Origin: Endozoicomonadaceae bacterium
GTDB lineage: Bacteria > Pseudomonadota > Gammaproteobacteria > Pseudomonadales > Endozoicomonadaceae
DNA length: 19,896 nucleotides
NCBI GenBank assembly: GCA_015163815.1
Contig: JAAOIJ010000023.1
Coordinates: 1-19,896 of the forward strand
Reading direction: 5' to 3'
Shown: one piece after another, positions 1 through 7,458 of the stretch
Layout: every line of letters begins with the position of its first letter
Position numbering within the stretch: the stretch's first letter is position 1
Position numbers and translations under genes: made by a program
Notes under the pieces: generated by a model
What the model was told of the DNA's origin: nothing
Databases searched by the model: none
Seen by the model: only the letters and a program-made list of their open reading frames with translations

Positions 1-2
1 AC

Positions 3-53
3 GAAGTTATGCGAAGAATAGAAAAACCTTTAGGTGTTACACTTCATGGTTGA
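3..53 (+). CDS. Possible 3' end of a truncated gene
   Basis: One frame is open from the window edge to a TGA at 51-53 and reads as a mixed-composition tail ending KPLGVTLHG. It is only 16 codons long and I do not recognise the family. A perfect inverted repeat follows 33 bp later and could belong to its 3' untranslated region. Another frame stays open to 106, so the reading frame is uncertain. This is an inference from amino-acid texture only. Confidence 0.2.
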   Translation, partial: EVMRRIEKPLGVTLHG

Positions 54-85
54 ATGGGCCTTTAACATCAAAACCTTTGAAAAAT

Positions 86-119
86 ACCTATAAATCTAGT
101 CTATAATAGATTTATAGGT
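86..119. repeat. Perfect inverted repeat, 13-bp arms, 8-bp loop
   Basis: The arms at 86-98 and 107-119 are exactly complementary (core CCTATAAATCTA / TAGATTTATAGG). Read on the minus strand the hairpin is followed by TATTTTTC, a weak T-run, so it could end transcription from the right. On the plus strand no T-run follows. It lies 66 bp before the start of the decayed gene at 185, so an operator or a mobile-element end is also possible. Confidence 0.5.
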
Positions 120-184
120 GAAATTCCGCTATACAATATGAAATATATTTATGAATAACAAACAATTTTAAAAAGGAATAGAAT

Positions 185-857
185 ATGTTCAAACTTTTCA
201 GTATTTTTTTAATAATTATCAATATTTTATTTATATCTAGTGATGTTTTTTCAGCTAGAGGGAAACACAAAATAAAAAAAAATCCTCCTTCAAAACCTCT
301 CAATACAAAACAGACTATATCTATAAAAAATAAGACGACATTAAAGGATCAAATTTTGGACGAGCTAGAAAATAATTTATATGATAAAATTGATTTTCAA
401 ACAGCAAAATATAGAACTTATCGAAAATGCTGTAAATAGTCAATTCTGAAGAAATCAATTTTTTGAAAAAATCATTTAAACGACTTAGGCATGGATATAG
501 ATGTGAAAAAAATCAGACACGATAAACCATACTATCCAAGCAAGCAATCATTGTAAATTATATCAAGCTATGCATAGCTTCTCATGAAAAAACGATCATT
601 TTAAAAGACAAAATAATAACATCAAATCTCAATCAAGAGAACAAACGATAAACTGATTGTTATAACATAAAATACATTGATCAAAAGCTTTGGATAAAAT
701 AGATGAATGAAATAAATATATATTAGAGCGCACCTTACAAATTGAAATGAATGATTATTTAGAGTATGGCTGTTATGATAAACCTGGTATTAAAATATGT
801 AAATTGGTTTCTTATAAACAGAGGAAGGCATTCTTTAAATTGTTTGCTGTCTTGTAA
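185..857 (+). pseudogene. Decayed gene for an exported protein
   Basis: The start is convincing: AAAGGA lies about 9 nt before the ATG, and the first 23 residues look like a signal peptide (short N-region, Leu/Ile/Phe core, SDVFSA cleavage region). The first frame stops at 437-439. The protein texture then continues in another frame (ELIENAVNSQF to 446), in a third after one base (EEINFLKKSFK, KRLRHGYRCEKN), and finally from 723 to a TAA at 855-857 (LERTLQIEMNDYLEYGCYD, then KICKLVSYKQ). The pieces suggest an original product of about 220 residues broken by several single-base indels and stops. I do not recognise the family. The first 84 codons could still make a short exported peptide, but the coding-like tail argues for decay. 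Confidence 0.55.
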
Positions 858-957
858 AATTGACTTGATTACATAAAAAATTCCATCAATTGACATCACA
901 GAACAAAATATTTTTTATCAGATTGATTCAATATTATCTTTATACTGAAACATAAAA

Positions 958-987
958 AAAGAGCGCTTAAGTTAATAAACGCTCTTT
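958..987 (-). terminator. Intrinsic terminator
   Basis: AAAGAGCG (958-965) pairs with CGCTCTTT (980-987). On the minus strand the stem is followed directly by a run of seven or more T. It lies about 40 bp past the stop codon of the decayed minus-strand gene at 1026-1345, which supports that gene having once been functional. The stem is clear; use by the remnant is inferred. Confidence 0.75.
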
Positions 988-1025
988 AAAGCTATCAAGT
1001 ATTCATACGAATTAACAGAAAATAT

Positions 1026-1345
1026 TTAAAACACTCTCGATTTCACTGCATTGAAAAAAGCACCCATCATAGAATGATTATGACTTGTATTATTATGTTG
1101 CTCAGCTATATCAAATTCAACATAATTTCTATCATCACTTACAGTTGTATTACAAAAGGCAAGCTCAGGATTTTGATCAGATAGATTCGATTCTCTTATA
1201 TCTAAATTTAAATTCGGAAATAGGCATCATGCTGCTGCTTTCAATATTCGTTAAGCCTGCTTGAACGTCTAATGCGGTAATATCTTCTTTGTTCGAAGAA
1301 GTATACTCAAATTGAGATTCATTCTGATCTAAATAACTTGAATCT
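1026..1345 (-). pseudogene. Remnant of a minus-strand gene next to the IS
   Basis: Minus-strand translation gives acidic, Ser/Asn-rich protein texture (SSYLDQNESQFEYTSSNKED, then ALDVQAGLTNIESSSMMPI). The frame then shifts near 1205-1225 and continues as IRESNLSDQNPELAFCNTTV to a TAA at 1026-1028, ending NAVKSRVF. An intrinsic terminator follows. The 5' part cannot be found: coding texture ends where the transposase begins, so the gene was probably cut by IS insertion or a later deletion. A GTG at 1375 followed by a short Phe/Leu-rich stretch could also be an original signal-peptide start, but no ribosome site is visible. No family is recognised. Confidence 0.5.
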
Positions 1346-1372
1346 GGAAATAAACATAAGAAGAAAAAAACA

Positions 1373-2598
1373 GTGAACACAGTAAACCAAACTTTAATTG
1401 ATGAATTAGTTAAAAACTGTAAAACTAAAGAAGATATTTTTGGACCAAATAGCATGCTTCAGAAATTGATTCAAAGTACATTACAATATGCTTTAAATAC
1501 TGAATTAAAAGTACATCTTGAGAACAGTAATCAAGCTGTAAACATAGGAAATAAAAGCAATACTCGTAATGGATACAGCCAAAAAACTGTAAAAAGTGAT
1601 CATGGTGAACTACTCCTCAAAACACCTCGAGATAGAGAGAGTACTTTTGAACCACAAATTATCAAAAAACATCAAAGACGTATCGATGGTTTTGATGATA
1701 TGATTCTGACCTTATATGCTAAGGGTATGACCACTCGCGACATCAAGGATACACTGAAAGAAATGTATCATGTGGACATATATCATAACCTAATATCCCG
1801 AGTAACAGAAAACATTCAAGAAGACATTATTGCATGGCAAAACAGAGCATTAGATCACACTTATGCGATTGTTTATTTTGACTATATTGTTGTTAACATT
1901 AAAAAATATAACCAAATTATTAATCAATCTATTTACCTAGCTTTAGGGGTTAATATGAAAGGAAAGAAAGAGCATTAGGTATGTGGGTGTCAGAAAACGA
2001 AGGGGCGAAATTTTGGTTAAATGTCATGACTGAAATGCAAAATCGTGGTTTAAAAGATATTTTAATAGCTTGTATAGATGGTTTAAAAGGCTTCCCAGAG
2101 GCTATCCAAACAGTCTATCCTAAAACACAAATACAATTATGTATTGTGCACCAAGTGAGGAATTCTTTTAAATATGTGCCTCATAAAGACAAGAAAGCGG
2201 TTGCAGAAGATTTAAAAGCTATTTACACAGCGGCTACATTAGGGCAAGCAGAAGAAGCATTGTCTCATTTTTTATCTAAATGGGATAATAAATATCCTTC
2301 TATATCAATACCATGGAATCAAAATTGGCATAATTTAAATACATTATTTAAATATCCCCAGGATATCAGAAAGGTCATTTATACTACCAATGCGATAGAA
2401 TCGCTCAATATGGTCATTCGAAAAGCCATTCGAAATAGAAGGATATTTCCTTGTGAAAGTTCAGCATTCAAAGTAATTTTTTTAGCAGTACAACAGGCTT
2501 CTAAAAAATGGAGCATGCCTATAAGAAATTGGAGCGCTGCATTGAATCGATTTGAAATTGAATTTGAATTTGAATTTGAATTTGAAGGTCGTTGTTAA
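1373..2598 (+). pseudogene. IS256-family transposase, frameshifted
   Basis: The two halves together match a full Mutator-like IS256 transposase (about 400 residues). The first runs 1373-1978 from a GTG start and holds the N-terminal helical region (LIDELVKNCKT; TRNGYSQKTV) and the first catalytic Asp (YFDYI, residue 170). The second runs 1981-2598 and holds the second Asp (ACIDGLKGFPEA) and the catalytic Glu (TTNAIESLN). Between them GKKE is followed by CAT TAG; one extra G would restore the family motif KKEALGMWVSENEG, so this is a one-base deletion near 1970-1973. Programmed frameshifting is not usual in IS256. All three DDE residues survive, so decay is recent. The C-terminus carries an expanded Glu-Phe repeat. 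Confidence 0.9.
2554..2586 (+). repeat. GAATTT microsatellite in the transposase 3' end
   Basis: One GAAATT is followed by four exact GAATTT units (2560-2583) and GAA, read in frame as alternating Glu-Phe. Related transposases usually end near this point as RFxIxFEGR, so about three units look like extra copies. The unit is six bases, so copy-number change keeps the frame. Confidence 0.85.
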
Positions 2599-2609
2599 CG
2601 ACAATCAAG

Positions 2610-2634
2610 ATTACACAAAATTCGTGACAGTCTC
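2610..2634 (+). repeat. Probable right terminal repeat of the IS256 element
   Basis: The stretch beginning TTACACAAAATTCGTGACAG and ending CTC, 12-36 bp past the transposase stop, resembles right ends of IS256-family elements. I looked for the complementary left end upstream of 1373 and did not see it, so the left end seems lost. The element boundary is inferred. Confidence 0.45.
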
Positions 2635-2730
2635 ATTATTTGATATAAAATAATAAAACGCATCGATCAAAAAAATTGAAATAAAGGCTTTATCTTAAAT
2701 AGCATCATACTTACGACAGCAATCACTAAT

Positions 2731-3984
2731 TTATAATTCACGACTTAACTGTAATTGCAAGGCATGCTGCACAGCTTCTTTAAAATCCCAAAAACTATTT
2801 TGATTATAATCAGAGCTAACGCCAATACTTGTGAATATGTCAGCAGCATTGTGTGTGATTTTATTGTTAATGATTATATTGAGTGCCTTAAATTCAACTG
2901 GTGTTTCATAAGCATTATACGCTTTCAGTTGCTGTATCACCTGTTCTTTTGAATAACCTGCTTTTAATAAATCACCAGCTAAATCATGAACTAATAAATC
3001 AATATAACGAGTTTTCAGTTGATCTTTTAATGAGTCTAACTGACTAGGATCCAACAATTTTATCACTCTATAACGGGCAATTAACTCAGATGATGTTGTG
3101 GATTGTTGAATAAAATTGTTCACAGTTGTTTGATCTGGTTTTTGAGATTGATCTATAGCTTGTTTGATTTGTTCTTTCATAGCATGATCAACTGCAGAAC
3201 TAACCATACTAGAGACAATCTCTACTTGCGAGGCTGCTACCTCTATATGACGCATTATCAGTTGAGGATTTTTCTTCAACTGTGAAGCCATATCATGCTT
3301 TTTTTGTAAATCAGGCTGATTCATAAGCTCATCAAATACTTTGACTTGGATTGTATGTTTAAGATTAGCAGTGTTACCTGCTTTTTTAAAGGAAGCATTC
3401 ATTTTTTCAAAAACATCAGGTATTGTTTTGTATGATGCTGCTTCAATCTTTTTAGATAAAACCAGTCTAGAGTCAACATGGTCTCTATGCTGAATTTGAT
3501 TCAGCATCTGTGTTTTAAAATGGCCTACCCAGCATTCTCGAAGTTCAACGAGTAATTGTTTAGATTGTGCAATATTTTTCCAACCCATCACCTTGTGAGC
3601 TTCTGAAAGAGACTGTTTATTTAAAGGATCTGAGCGTTGTATTTCTTGCAATACAGCTTGATATTGCTTTCGGTTCCCTGGATTAGCAAGCAAAGGATTT
3701 TCAATTAAATACGCTTGAAACATTTTCTGTGCATGCTGTTTAGGTGTTAAATCGCTTGATTTGCCTGGTTTATTTTTTAGTGTATTGACTGAGTGAGAAC
3801 TTTGAATTGTGCGATGTGATAATGATTTTTTTGAAGGCGATGAAGAGGAGGATTGATGAGGTAATAAAATATTTTTTTGAGGTTTTTGTGATGTAACAGC
3901 ATTGTCTTTAGTTTGATGTTTATTGACAGGTTTCAGTGGTGAAATGGGTTGTATTGACTGTCTTTTAGGATGAATAATCGTCAT
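2731..3984 (-). CDS. Unknown 417-residue protein, disordered N-terminus
   Basis: I do not recognise this protein. Residues 1-80 are rich in Ser, Lys, Pro, Gln and His with no hydrophobic segment, which suggests a disordered basic region (a run of SSSSSP near residue 46). Residues 80-417 are mostly predicted-helix composition, with many Gln, Lys, Leu and Ala and no membrane segment or signal peptide. No catalytic motif is visible. The C-terminus (QHALQLQLSREL) is amphipathic. It stands alone downstream of holC with its own likely -10 box and ends 130 bp before the decayed IS region. Lineage-restricted proteins of this kind in host-associated gammaproteobacteria are sometimes secreted effectors, but nothing here proves secretion. 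The ATG has only a weak upstream AGG, very close to it. Confidence 0.8.
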   Translation of the reverse strand: MTIIHPKRQSIQPISPLKPVNKHQTKDNAVTSQKPQKNILLPHQSSSSSPSKKSLSHRTIQSSHSVNTLKNKPGKSSDLTPKQHAQKMFQAYLIENPLLANPGNRKQYQAVLQEIQRSDPLNKQSLSEAHKVMGWKNIAQSKQLLVELRECWVGHFKTQMLNQIQHRDHVDSRLVLSKKIEAASYKTIPDVFEKMNASFKKAGNTANLKHTIQVKVFDELMNQPDLQKKHDMASQLKKNPQLIMRHIEVAASQVEIVSSMVSSAVDHAMKEQIKQAIDQSQKPDQTTVNNFIQQSTTSSELIARYRVIKLLDPSQLDSLKDQLKTRYIDLLVHDLAGDLLKAGYSKEQVIQQLKAYNAYETPVEFKALNIIINNKITHNAADIFTSIGVSSDYNQNSFWDFKEAVQHALQLQLSREL

Positions 3985-4030
3985 AACCTGCGTCCATGCA
4001 ATAGTATTTTTAAAAAACTACTCTTTTTGA

Positions 4031-4036
4031 ATTATA
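4031..4036 (-). promoter_or_regulatory. Likely -10 box for the 417-residue protein gene
   Basis: A perfect TATAAT on the minus strand lies 47 bp upstream of the ATG in the gap after holC. No good -35 is seen at 16-18 bp; the best candidate is TTATTT at 17 bp. The position suits a separate promoter for the downstream gene. Confidence 0.35.
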
Positions 4037-4061
4037 GTGTATGTAAACAATAGAAATAAGC

Positions 4062-4511
4062 TTATATTGTAAAAAACTGCGGCTTTAACCCTTGCTTTTG
4101 ATAAAACTTGAAGGCTAAACGAGCAGACTGTAATCTTGCTTCTTCTAATGTTACAACATGTAAAATACGATCATAATCCAATGGGTTAGGCAAAACATAC
4201 CCTGTTAATAAAAGCAAGGCATTACTATTGATTTGAGCCGGCGGATTCAAACCTAAAATTACAGGTGTTTTATGTGTATGTATTACACCAGGCGCCCAAA
4301 TTTGATGTGGTATAAAACTATCTTCTCGATATGACCATAAATATTTATTTAAAATATTCAACGTTGTATTAGAAATAGTTTGAATATATAGCCAATCTTC
4401 TGCTTTAAAGGTTTTTTCTGTCAATCGACACACAAGATCAACCACAACTTTCGCTGTAGATTGCTTTAAAAGATAAAAAATGACGCGAGCTGCGTGTGCT
4501 TTTTTTTTCAT
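4062..4511 (-). CDS. holC: DNA polymerase III chi subunit
   Basis: HolC is a small subunit of the DNA polymerase III clamp-loader assembly; it binds psi (HolD) and single-strand DNA-binding protein. The 149-residue length fits the family (about 140-150). Matching features are the N-terminal RVIFYLL strand, the DWLYIQT strand (usual VLI segment), the W-x-x-x-xDSFIPHQIW segment (family: LW, SFVPHNL), and the C-terminal EEARLQSARLAFKFYQKQG helix (family: RERYKAYRxxG). It begins one base after the pepA stop (TAACATG), so the two are probably co-translated; pepA-holC is a common proteobacterial pair. The start codon is followed by an A9 run (Met-Lys-Lys-Lys), a possible slippage site. No unusual residue changes were noted. 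Confidence 0.88.
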   Translation of the reverse strand: MKKKAHAARVIFYLLKQSTAKVVVDLVCRLTEKTFKAEDWLYIQTISNTTLNILNKYLWSYREDSFIPHQIWAPGVIHTHKTPVILGLNPPAQINSNALLLLTGYVLPNPLDYDRILHVVTLEEARLQSARLAFKFYQKQGLKPQFFTI

Positions 4512-4512
4512 G

Positions 4513-5994
4513 TTATGCGATTAAATGAGCTTGATTTAATAAATAATACGTTAATAGTGCGACAGGTCTACCGGTTGCTCCTTTATTTTTAGCTGATTTC
4601 CAAGCTGTTCCTGCAATATCTAAATGTGCCCAAGGATAGGCTTCTGCAAATTTTGATAAAAAGCATCCGGCTGTAATCATGCCGGCTGAAGGGCCTCCGA
4701 TGTTTGCTAAATCAGCCCAAGGGCTTTTTAACTGCTCTTGATAGGCTTCCCCCATAGGCATCGGCCAAACACGATCATTAATCTGATCACCCAACAGGAG
4801 CAACTGCTCTTGTAATGCTTCATTATTACTGATTAAACCACTTCTATGATGGCCTAATGCAACAACGCAAGCACCTGTTAAGGTGGCAATATCAATCACT
4901 GCTGCTGGCTTAAATCGCTCGATATAAGTTAAGCCATCACACAATAATAAACGACCCTCTGCATCAGTATTTAAAATTTCAATTGTTTTTCCTGATAAAC
5001 TCGTAATAATATCACCTGGTTTAACGGCTTCTCCTGAGGGCATATTTTCAGCGCTCACGATGACCCCTATAATATTAATAGCCGGCTTAATATCTGCGAT
5101 AGCCGACATAACACCCATCACTGAAGCTGCGCCGCACATATCAAATTTCATTTCATCCATTTTAGATGCGGGCTTTAAACTAATGCCACCGCTATCAAAA
5201 GTCACCCCTTTTCCTAATAAAACATAGGGAGCTTGATCTTTTTTTCCGCCTTGATAATTTAAAATAATGAATCGACCAGGCTCACTAGAGCCTTGACTAA
5301 CAGCTAGAAAAGAATGCATGCCTAATTGCTCTAAAGCTTCTTCATCCAAGATATCTACGGATAGGTTGTCATGTTTCTCTGATAAAGCGATTGCTTGATC
5401 TGACAAATAACTCGGTGTACATCGATTTGCAGGCAAATCAGCTAAACATTTAGCATAATTAATGCCTGATCCCATTGCTTTCCCATATTGGATGCTATGA
5501 TTCAATGCTTTTTGTTGATTTTTAGATAATAAGATAACCGATTTCAATTCAATCGATTGATCTGCTGGCTGCTGTTTAAATTGAGTTGACTGATAGCTCG
5601 ACACAACACAAGCTTGTGAGATTAATAGGCTCGCTTGCTCTATCATGTTAAAACGTTCTAATGGGTCTATCGTAATCGCAACACGAGCTATCGGTAAGGT
5701 TGCTAAAACCATTTCTATTGCTCGCATTAATTTAAATAATGAGTCTGGGGTATTAGAGGAGTCCATCGCAATTAAAACTAAACGATCGATTGTCGGGATA
5801 TTCGTCATAGGTAAAATTAATGTCTCACCTGCTTTTTCTTTCAAATCGCCTCTCTCAATAATCGATTTAATTGCAGCTCGATTTGATATCTGAATAGCCT
5901 GTAAAGAATGATCTATCTGTTTAAAATCAATAAAACAAATGAAACAATCAAGAGACTCTGCTGCTGATAATTGGGTTTGAATGGAAATATCCAT
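4513..5994 (-). CDS. pepA: Leucyl aminopeptidase (M17 family)
   Basis: This cytosolic di-zinc (or manganese) aminopeptidase removes N-terminal residues from peptides; in E. coli PepA also acts as a DNA-binding protein in Xer recombination and carAB control. At 493 residues it is full length. Metal and catalytic residues are all present: K262 and D267 in LLGKGVTFDSGG, D285 in MKFDMCGAASVMG, and D344, E346 and R348 in NTDAEGRLLL. The N-terminal half is the divergent regulatory domain, and the C-terminal half carries TLTGACVVALG and the closing GATGRPVALL segment. The ATG is preceded by AGG about 11 bases upstream. It leads a two-gene unit with holC. Confidence 0.96.
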   Translation of the reverse strand: MDISIQTQLSAAESLDCFICFIDFKQIDHSLQAIQISNRAAIKSIIERGDLKEKAGETLILPMTNIPTIDRLVLIAMDSSNTPDSLFKLMRAIEMVLATLPIARVAITIDPLERFNMIEQASLLISQACVVSSYQSTQFKQQPADQSIELKSVILLSKNQQKALNHSIQYGKAMGSGINYAKCLADLPANRCTPSYLSDQAIALSEKHDNLSVDILDEEALEQLGMHSFLAVSQGSSEPGRFIILNYQGGKKDQAPYVLLGKGVTFDSGGISLKPASKMDEMKFDMCGAASVMGVMSAIADIKPAINIIGVIVSAENMPSGEAVKPGDIITSLSGKTIEILNTDAEGRLLLCDGLTYIERFKPAAVIDIATLTGACVVALGHHRSGLISNNEALQEQLLLLGDQINDRVWPMPMGEAYQEQLKSPWADLANIGGPSAGMITAGCFLSKFAEAYPWAHLDIAGTAWKSAKNKGATGRPVALLTYYLLNQAHLIA

Positions 5995-6311
5995 GCATCA
6001 ATTGCCTATAAATAAGATAAATAGGAAAACACTATAATATAGCGTAAGAATCAATCACTATATTCGTTAATCAGTTATTGAGTGTACGATATTTTGCATG
6101 ATTTATATAGCTAATCTTCAAAAACGAAGCTATTTTTTTAAAGCAAAATACAGATAATGATACTAAAAAATAAAAATATTTTTTCATGATGCGATGGAGG
6201 GATACGATGAATATCATAGCAGGTCATCATGACTCACTTTCTGTGCTTCACCAGTACATCTCTTAAATATAAACAGGATCATGCAAACGAAATATGAAGC
6301 GATCAAGACAA
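5995..6311. other. 317-bp gap without a convincing gene
   Basis: The gap lies upstream of pepA and downstream of the DUF47 gene. It holds a plus-strand TATAAT (6033-6038), a plus-strand hairpin with a T-run (6107-6139), a 19-codon plus-strand ORF behind GGAGGG (6207-6266), and a short hydrophobic minus-strand open frame ending at 6214. In many bacteria the DUF47 gene is followed by the phosphate transporter gene pit; I see no pit here. Confidence 0.5.
6033..6139 (+). ncRNA. Candidate small RNA between pepA and the DUF47 gene
   Basis: TATAAT at 6033-6038 could start a transcript near 6045. The transcript would end at a hairpin (ATAGC 6107-6111 with GCTAT 6129-6133, plus inner TTC/GAA pairs and a small bulge) followed by T7 to 6139. 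No plus-strand protein gene precedes this terminator-like structure, so a transcript of about 95 nt is the simplest reason for it. There is no good -35, and short hairpins are common by chance in AT-rich DNA. Confidence 0.25.
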
Positions 6312-6986
6312 CTATAACATTAATTCTAAACAGCCTCCAATATGATTCGCATCATCTGATAAATGGCCAATAGATTCAATGATTTTGTATAAAAACATAA
6401 TATTCACAGGCAGCAAGGTTTCTTCTAGTTGAAATAAAACATATCGCACTTCAATTTGCATCTGATCAATTTCACTTTCTAAATGACCTAAAGTATGAAT
6501 CATTTCTTCTACGATACTACGCTGAGGTCCTTTAAAACCTGATTTAATTAAAGCATCTAACTGATTCACAATCAAAACTGCCTGATGTGAACTATCAATG
6601 CTACGCAGTAAATAATTTTTCAAGGGTTGTTGCAATGTTTCAGGAAATTGAATTTTTCGACCCATAATCAATCCTGCAATATCTTTTGAGCAATTAGCAA
6701 TCTCATCTTGCATCGCAATTAATCGCAATATATCGCTACGCGGCACAGGCAAGAATAAGCTTTTAGGCAAAGAGAGGCGAACACAACGCTTAAGATCATC
6801 TGCTTCATTTTCTAATTGTTTGATGTGGCTTTGTATTTGATAAACAACTACCCAGTTTTCATCAAATACAACTTCAAAAAATACAGGTAATTGATTAGCG
6901 CACTCATGTACTTTCAACATATGCATTTGAATACTATTGACTGGTGATCGACCAAAAACATTAGACAAAATATTAGGTGTTGTCAT
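6312..6986 (-). CDS. DUF47 / PhoU-like protein (TIGR00153 type)
   Basis: This all-helical protein of about 224 residues belongs to the DUF47 family, distantly related to PhoU. Family members are usually encoded beside the low-affinity phosphate transporter Pit and are thought to control it. Family texture is seen in NILSNVFGRSPVNSIQMHM at the N-terminus, the ENEADDLKRCVRLSLPKSLFLPV segment (usual LExxAD..K..IR..LP...F.pv.R.D), DEIANCSKDIAGLI, and the C-terminal IGHLSDDANHIGG helix (usual IgdlAD.Ae.vg). The longer frame starts at 7001 with no ribosome site. The ATG at 6986 is preferred because a GGAAAG lies just upstream and the protein then begins MTTPN. No pit gene follows, which is odd. It is divergent from bolA. 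Confidence 0.85.
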   Translation of the reverse strand: MTTPNILSNVFGRSPVNSIQMHMLKVHECANQLPVFFEVVFDENWVVVYQIQSHIKQLENEADDLKRCVRLSLPKSLFLPVPRSDILRLIAMQDEIANCSKDIAGLIMGRKIQFPETLQQPLKNYLLRSIDSSHQAVLIVNQLDALIKSGFKGPQRSIVEEMIHTLGHLESEIDQMQIEVRYVLFQLEETLLPVNIMFLYKIIESIGHLSDDANHIGGCLELML

Positions 6987-7029
6987 AGGAAAGCTTTCCA
7001 TAAAAAAAGTGCATCAATTGAGTACATCT

Positions 7030-7068
7030 ATTATACTCTTTTTTTCAGTATCCGATTTAAAAAATCGG
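7030..7068. promoter_or_regulatory. Divergent promoter region with a dyad
   Basis: A perfect minus-strand TATAAT (7030-7035) sits 44 bp before the preferred start of the DUF47 gene. A perfect inverted repeat CCGATTT-AAA-AAATCGG (7052-7068) covers the matching -35 position. For bolA on the plus strand the dyad lies just upstream of a TATAAA (7069-7074). Neither side has a poly-T tail, so a terminator is unlikely. A repressor or activator site serving both genes is a reasonable reading. Confidence 0.4.
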
Positions 7069-7128
7069 TATAAATCAATCTATTTTATAAAAAATAATAA
7101 CTGATCATAAAACAATATGAGGTTTACC

Positions 7129-7458
7129 TTGACGCCGATGTACCACAAGTTAACAGATCTACTGACGCAAGCTTTTCATCCGACATACTTACACATTGTT
7201 AATGAAAGCCATTTGCATCAAAAACCAGGCCATGATACACACTTTAAAATCATCATAGTTAGTCTGATATTCAAAGAAATACCTGAAATTCAAAGACATC
7301 GCATGGTTTATTCTACAATTGGAGATTGCATGGATTCTATACATGCGGTATCTTTAAAATTATTAACACCGAATGAGTGGCGTGATCATGAGACCCTTTC
7401 TTTCAAATCACCCAGCTGTCAACATCAACAATCCACTGATAACAAGCAACCATTATGA
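7129..7458 (+). CDS. bolA: BolA family protein
   Basis: BolA proteins are small cytosolic factors that pair with monothiol glutaredoxins to handle Fe-S clusters, and some act as stress or morphology regulators. The core is clear: VNESHLHQ (usual V.deS..H), THFKIIIVSLIF (usual tHFkv.iVS..F) and IQRHRMVYSTI (usual RHR.vy..L). The class helix-turn-helix-like KIIIV...RHR region and following helix are intact. ATG at 7117, TTG at 7129 and ATG at 7138 are in frame. GAGG sits 6 nt before the TTG, ideal spacing, so TTG is preferred; the family alignment would also accept 7138. The tail after the core is Ser/Gln/His-rich and probably disordered. The stop overlaps queH in ATGA. Confidence 0.93.
   Translation: MTPMYHKLTDLLTQAFHPTYLHIVNESHLHQKPGHDTHFKIIIVSLIFKEIPEIQRHRMVYSTIGDCMDSIHAVSLKLLTPNEWRDHETLSFKSPSCQHQQSTDNKQPL

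Noticed and set aside
185..857. Homology between the decayed exported protein and the unknown protein at 17041
   Set aside because: Both have a CYDK segment followed by basic residues, but the rest cannot be aligned by eye; probably chance.
1177..1455. 92-codon minus-strand frame taken as one intact gene
   Set aside because: Its first third is the antisense of the transposase and its stop falls in the middle of a longer protein-like stretch. It is better read as a frameshifted remnant joined to chance sequence.
1965..1985. Programmed frameshift making the transposase
   Set aside because: IS256 elements use a single frame, there is no classic slippery heptamer, and a stop lies directly at the junction; a simple one-base deletion explains it.
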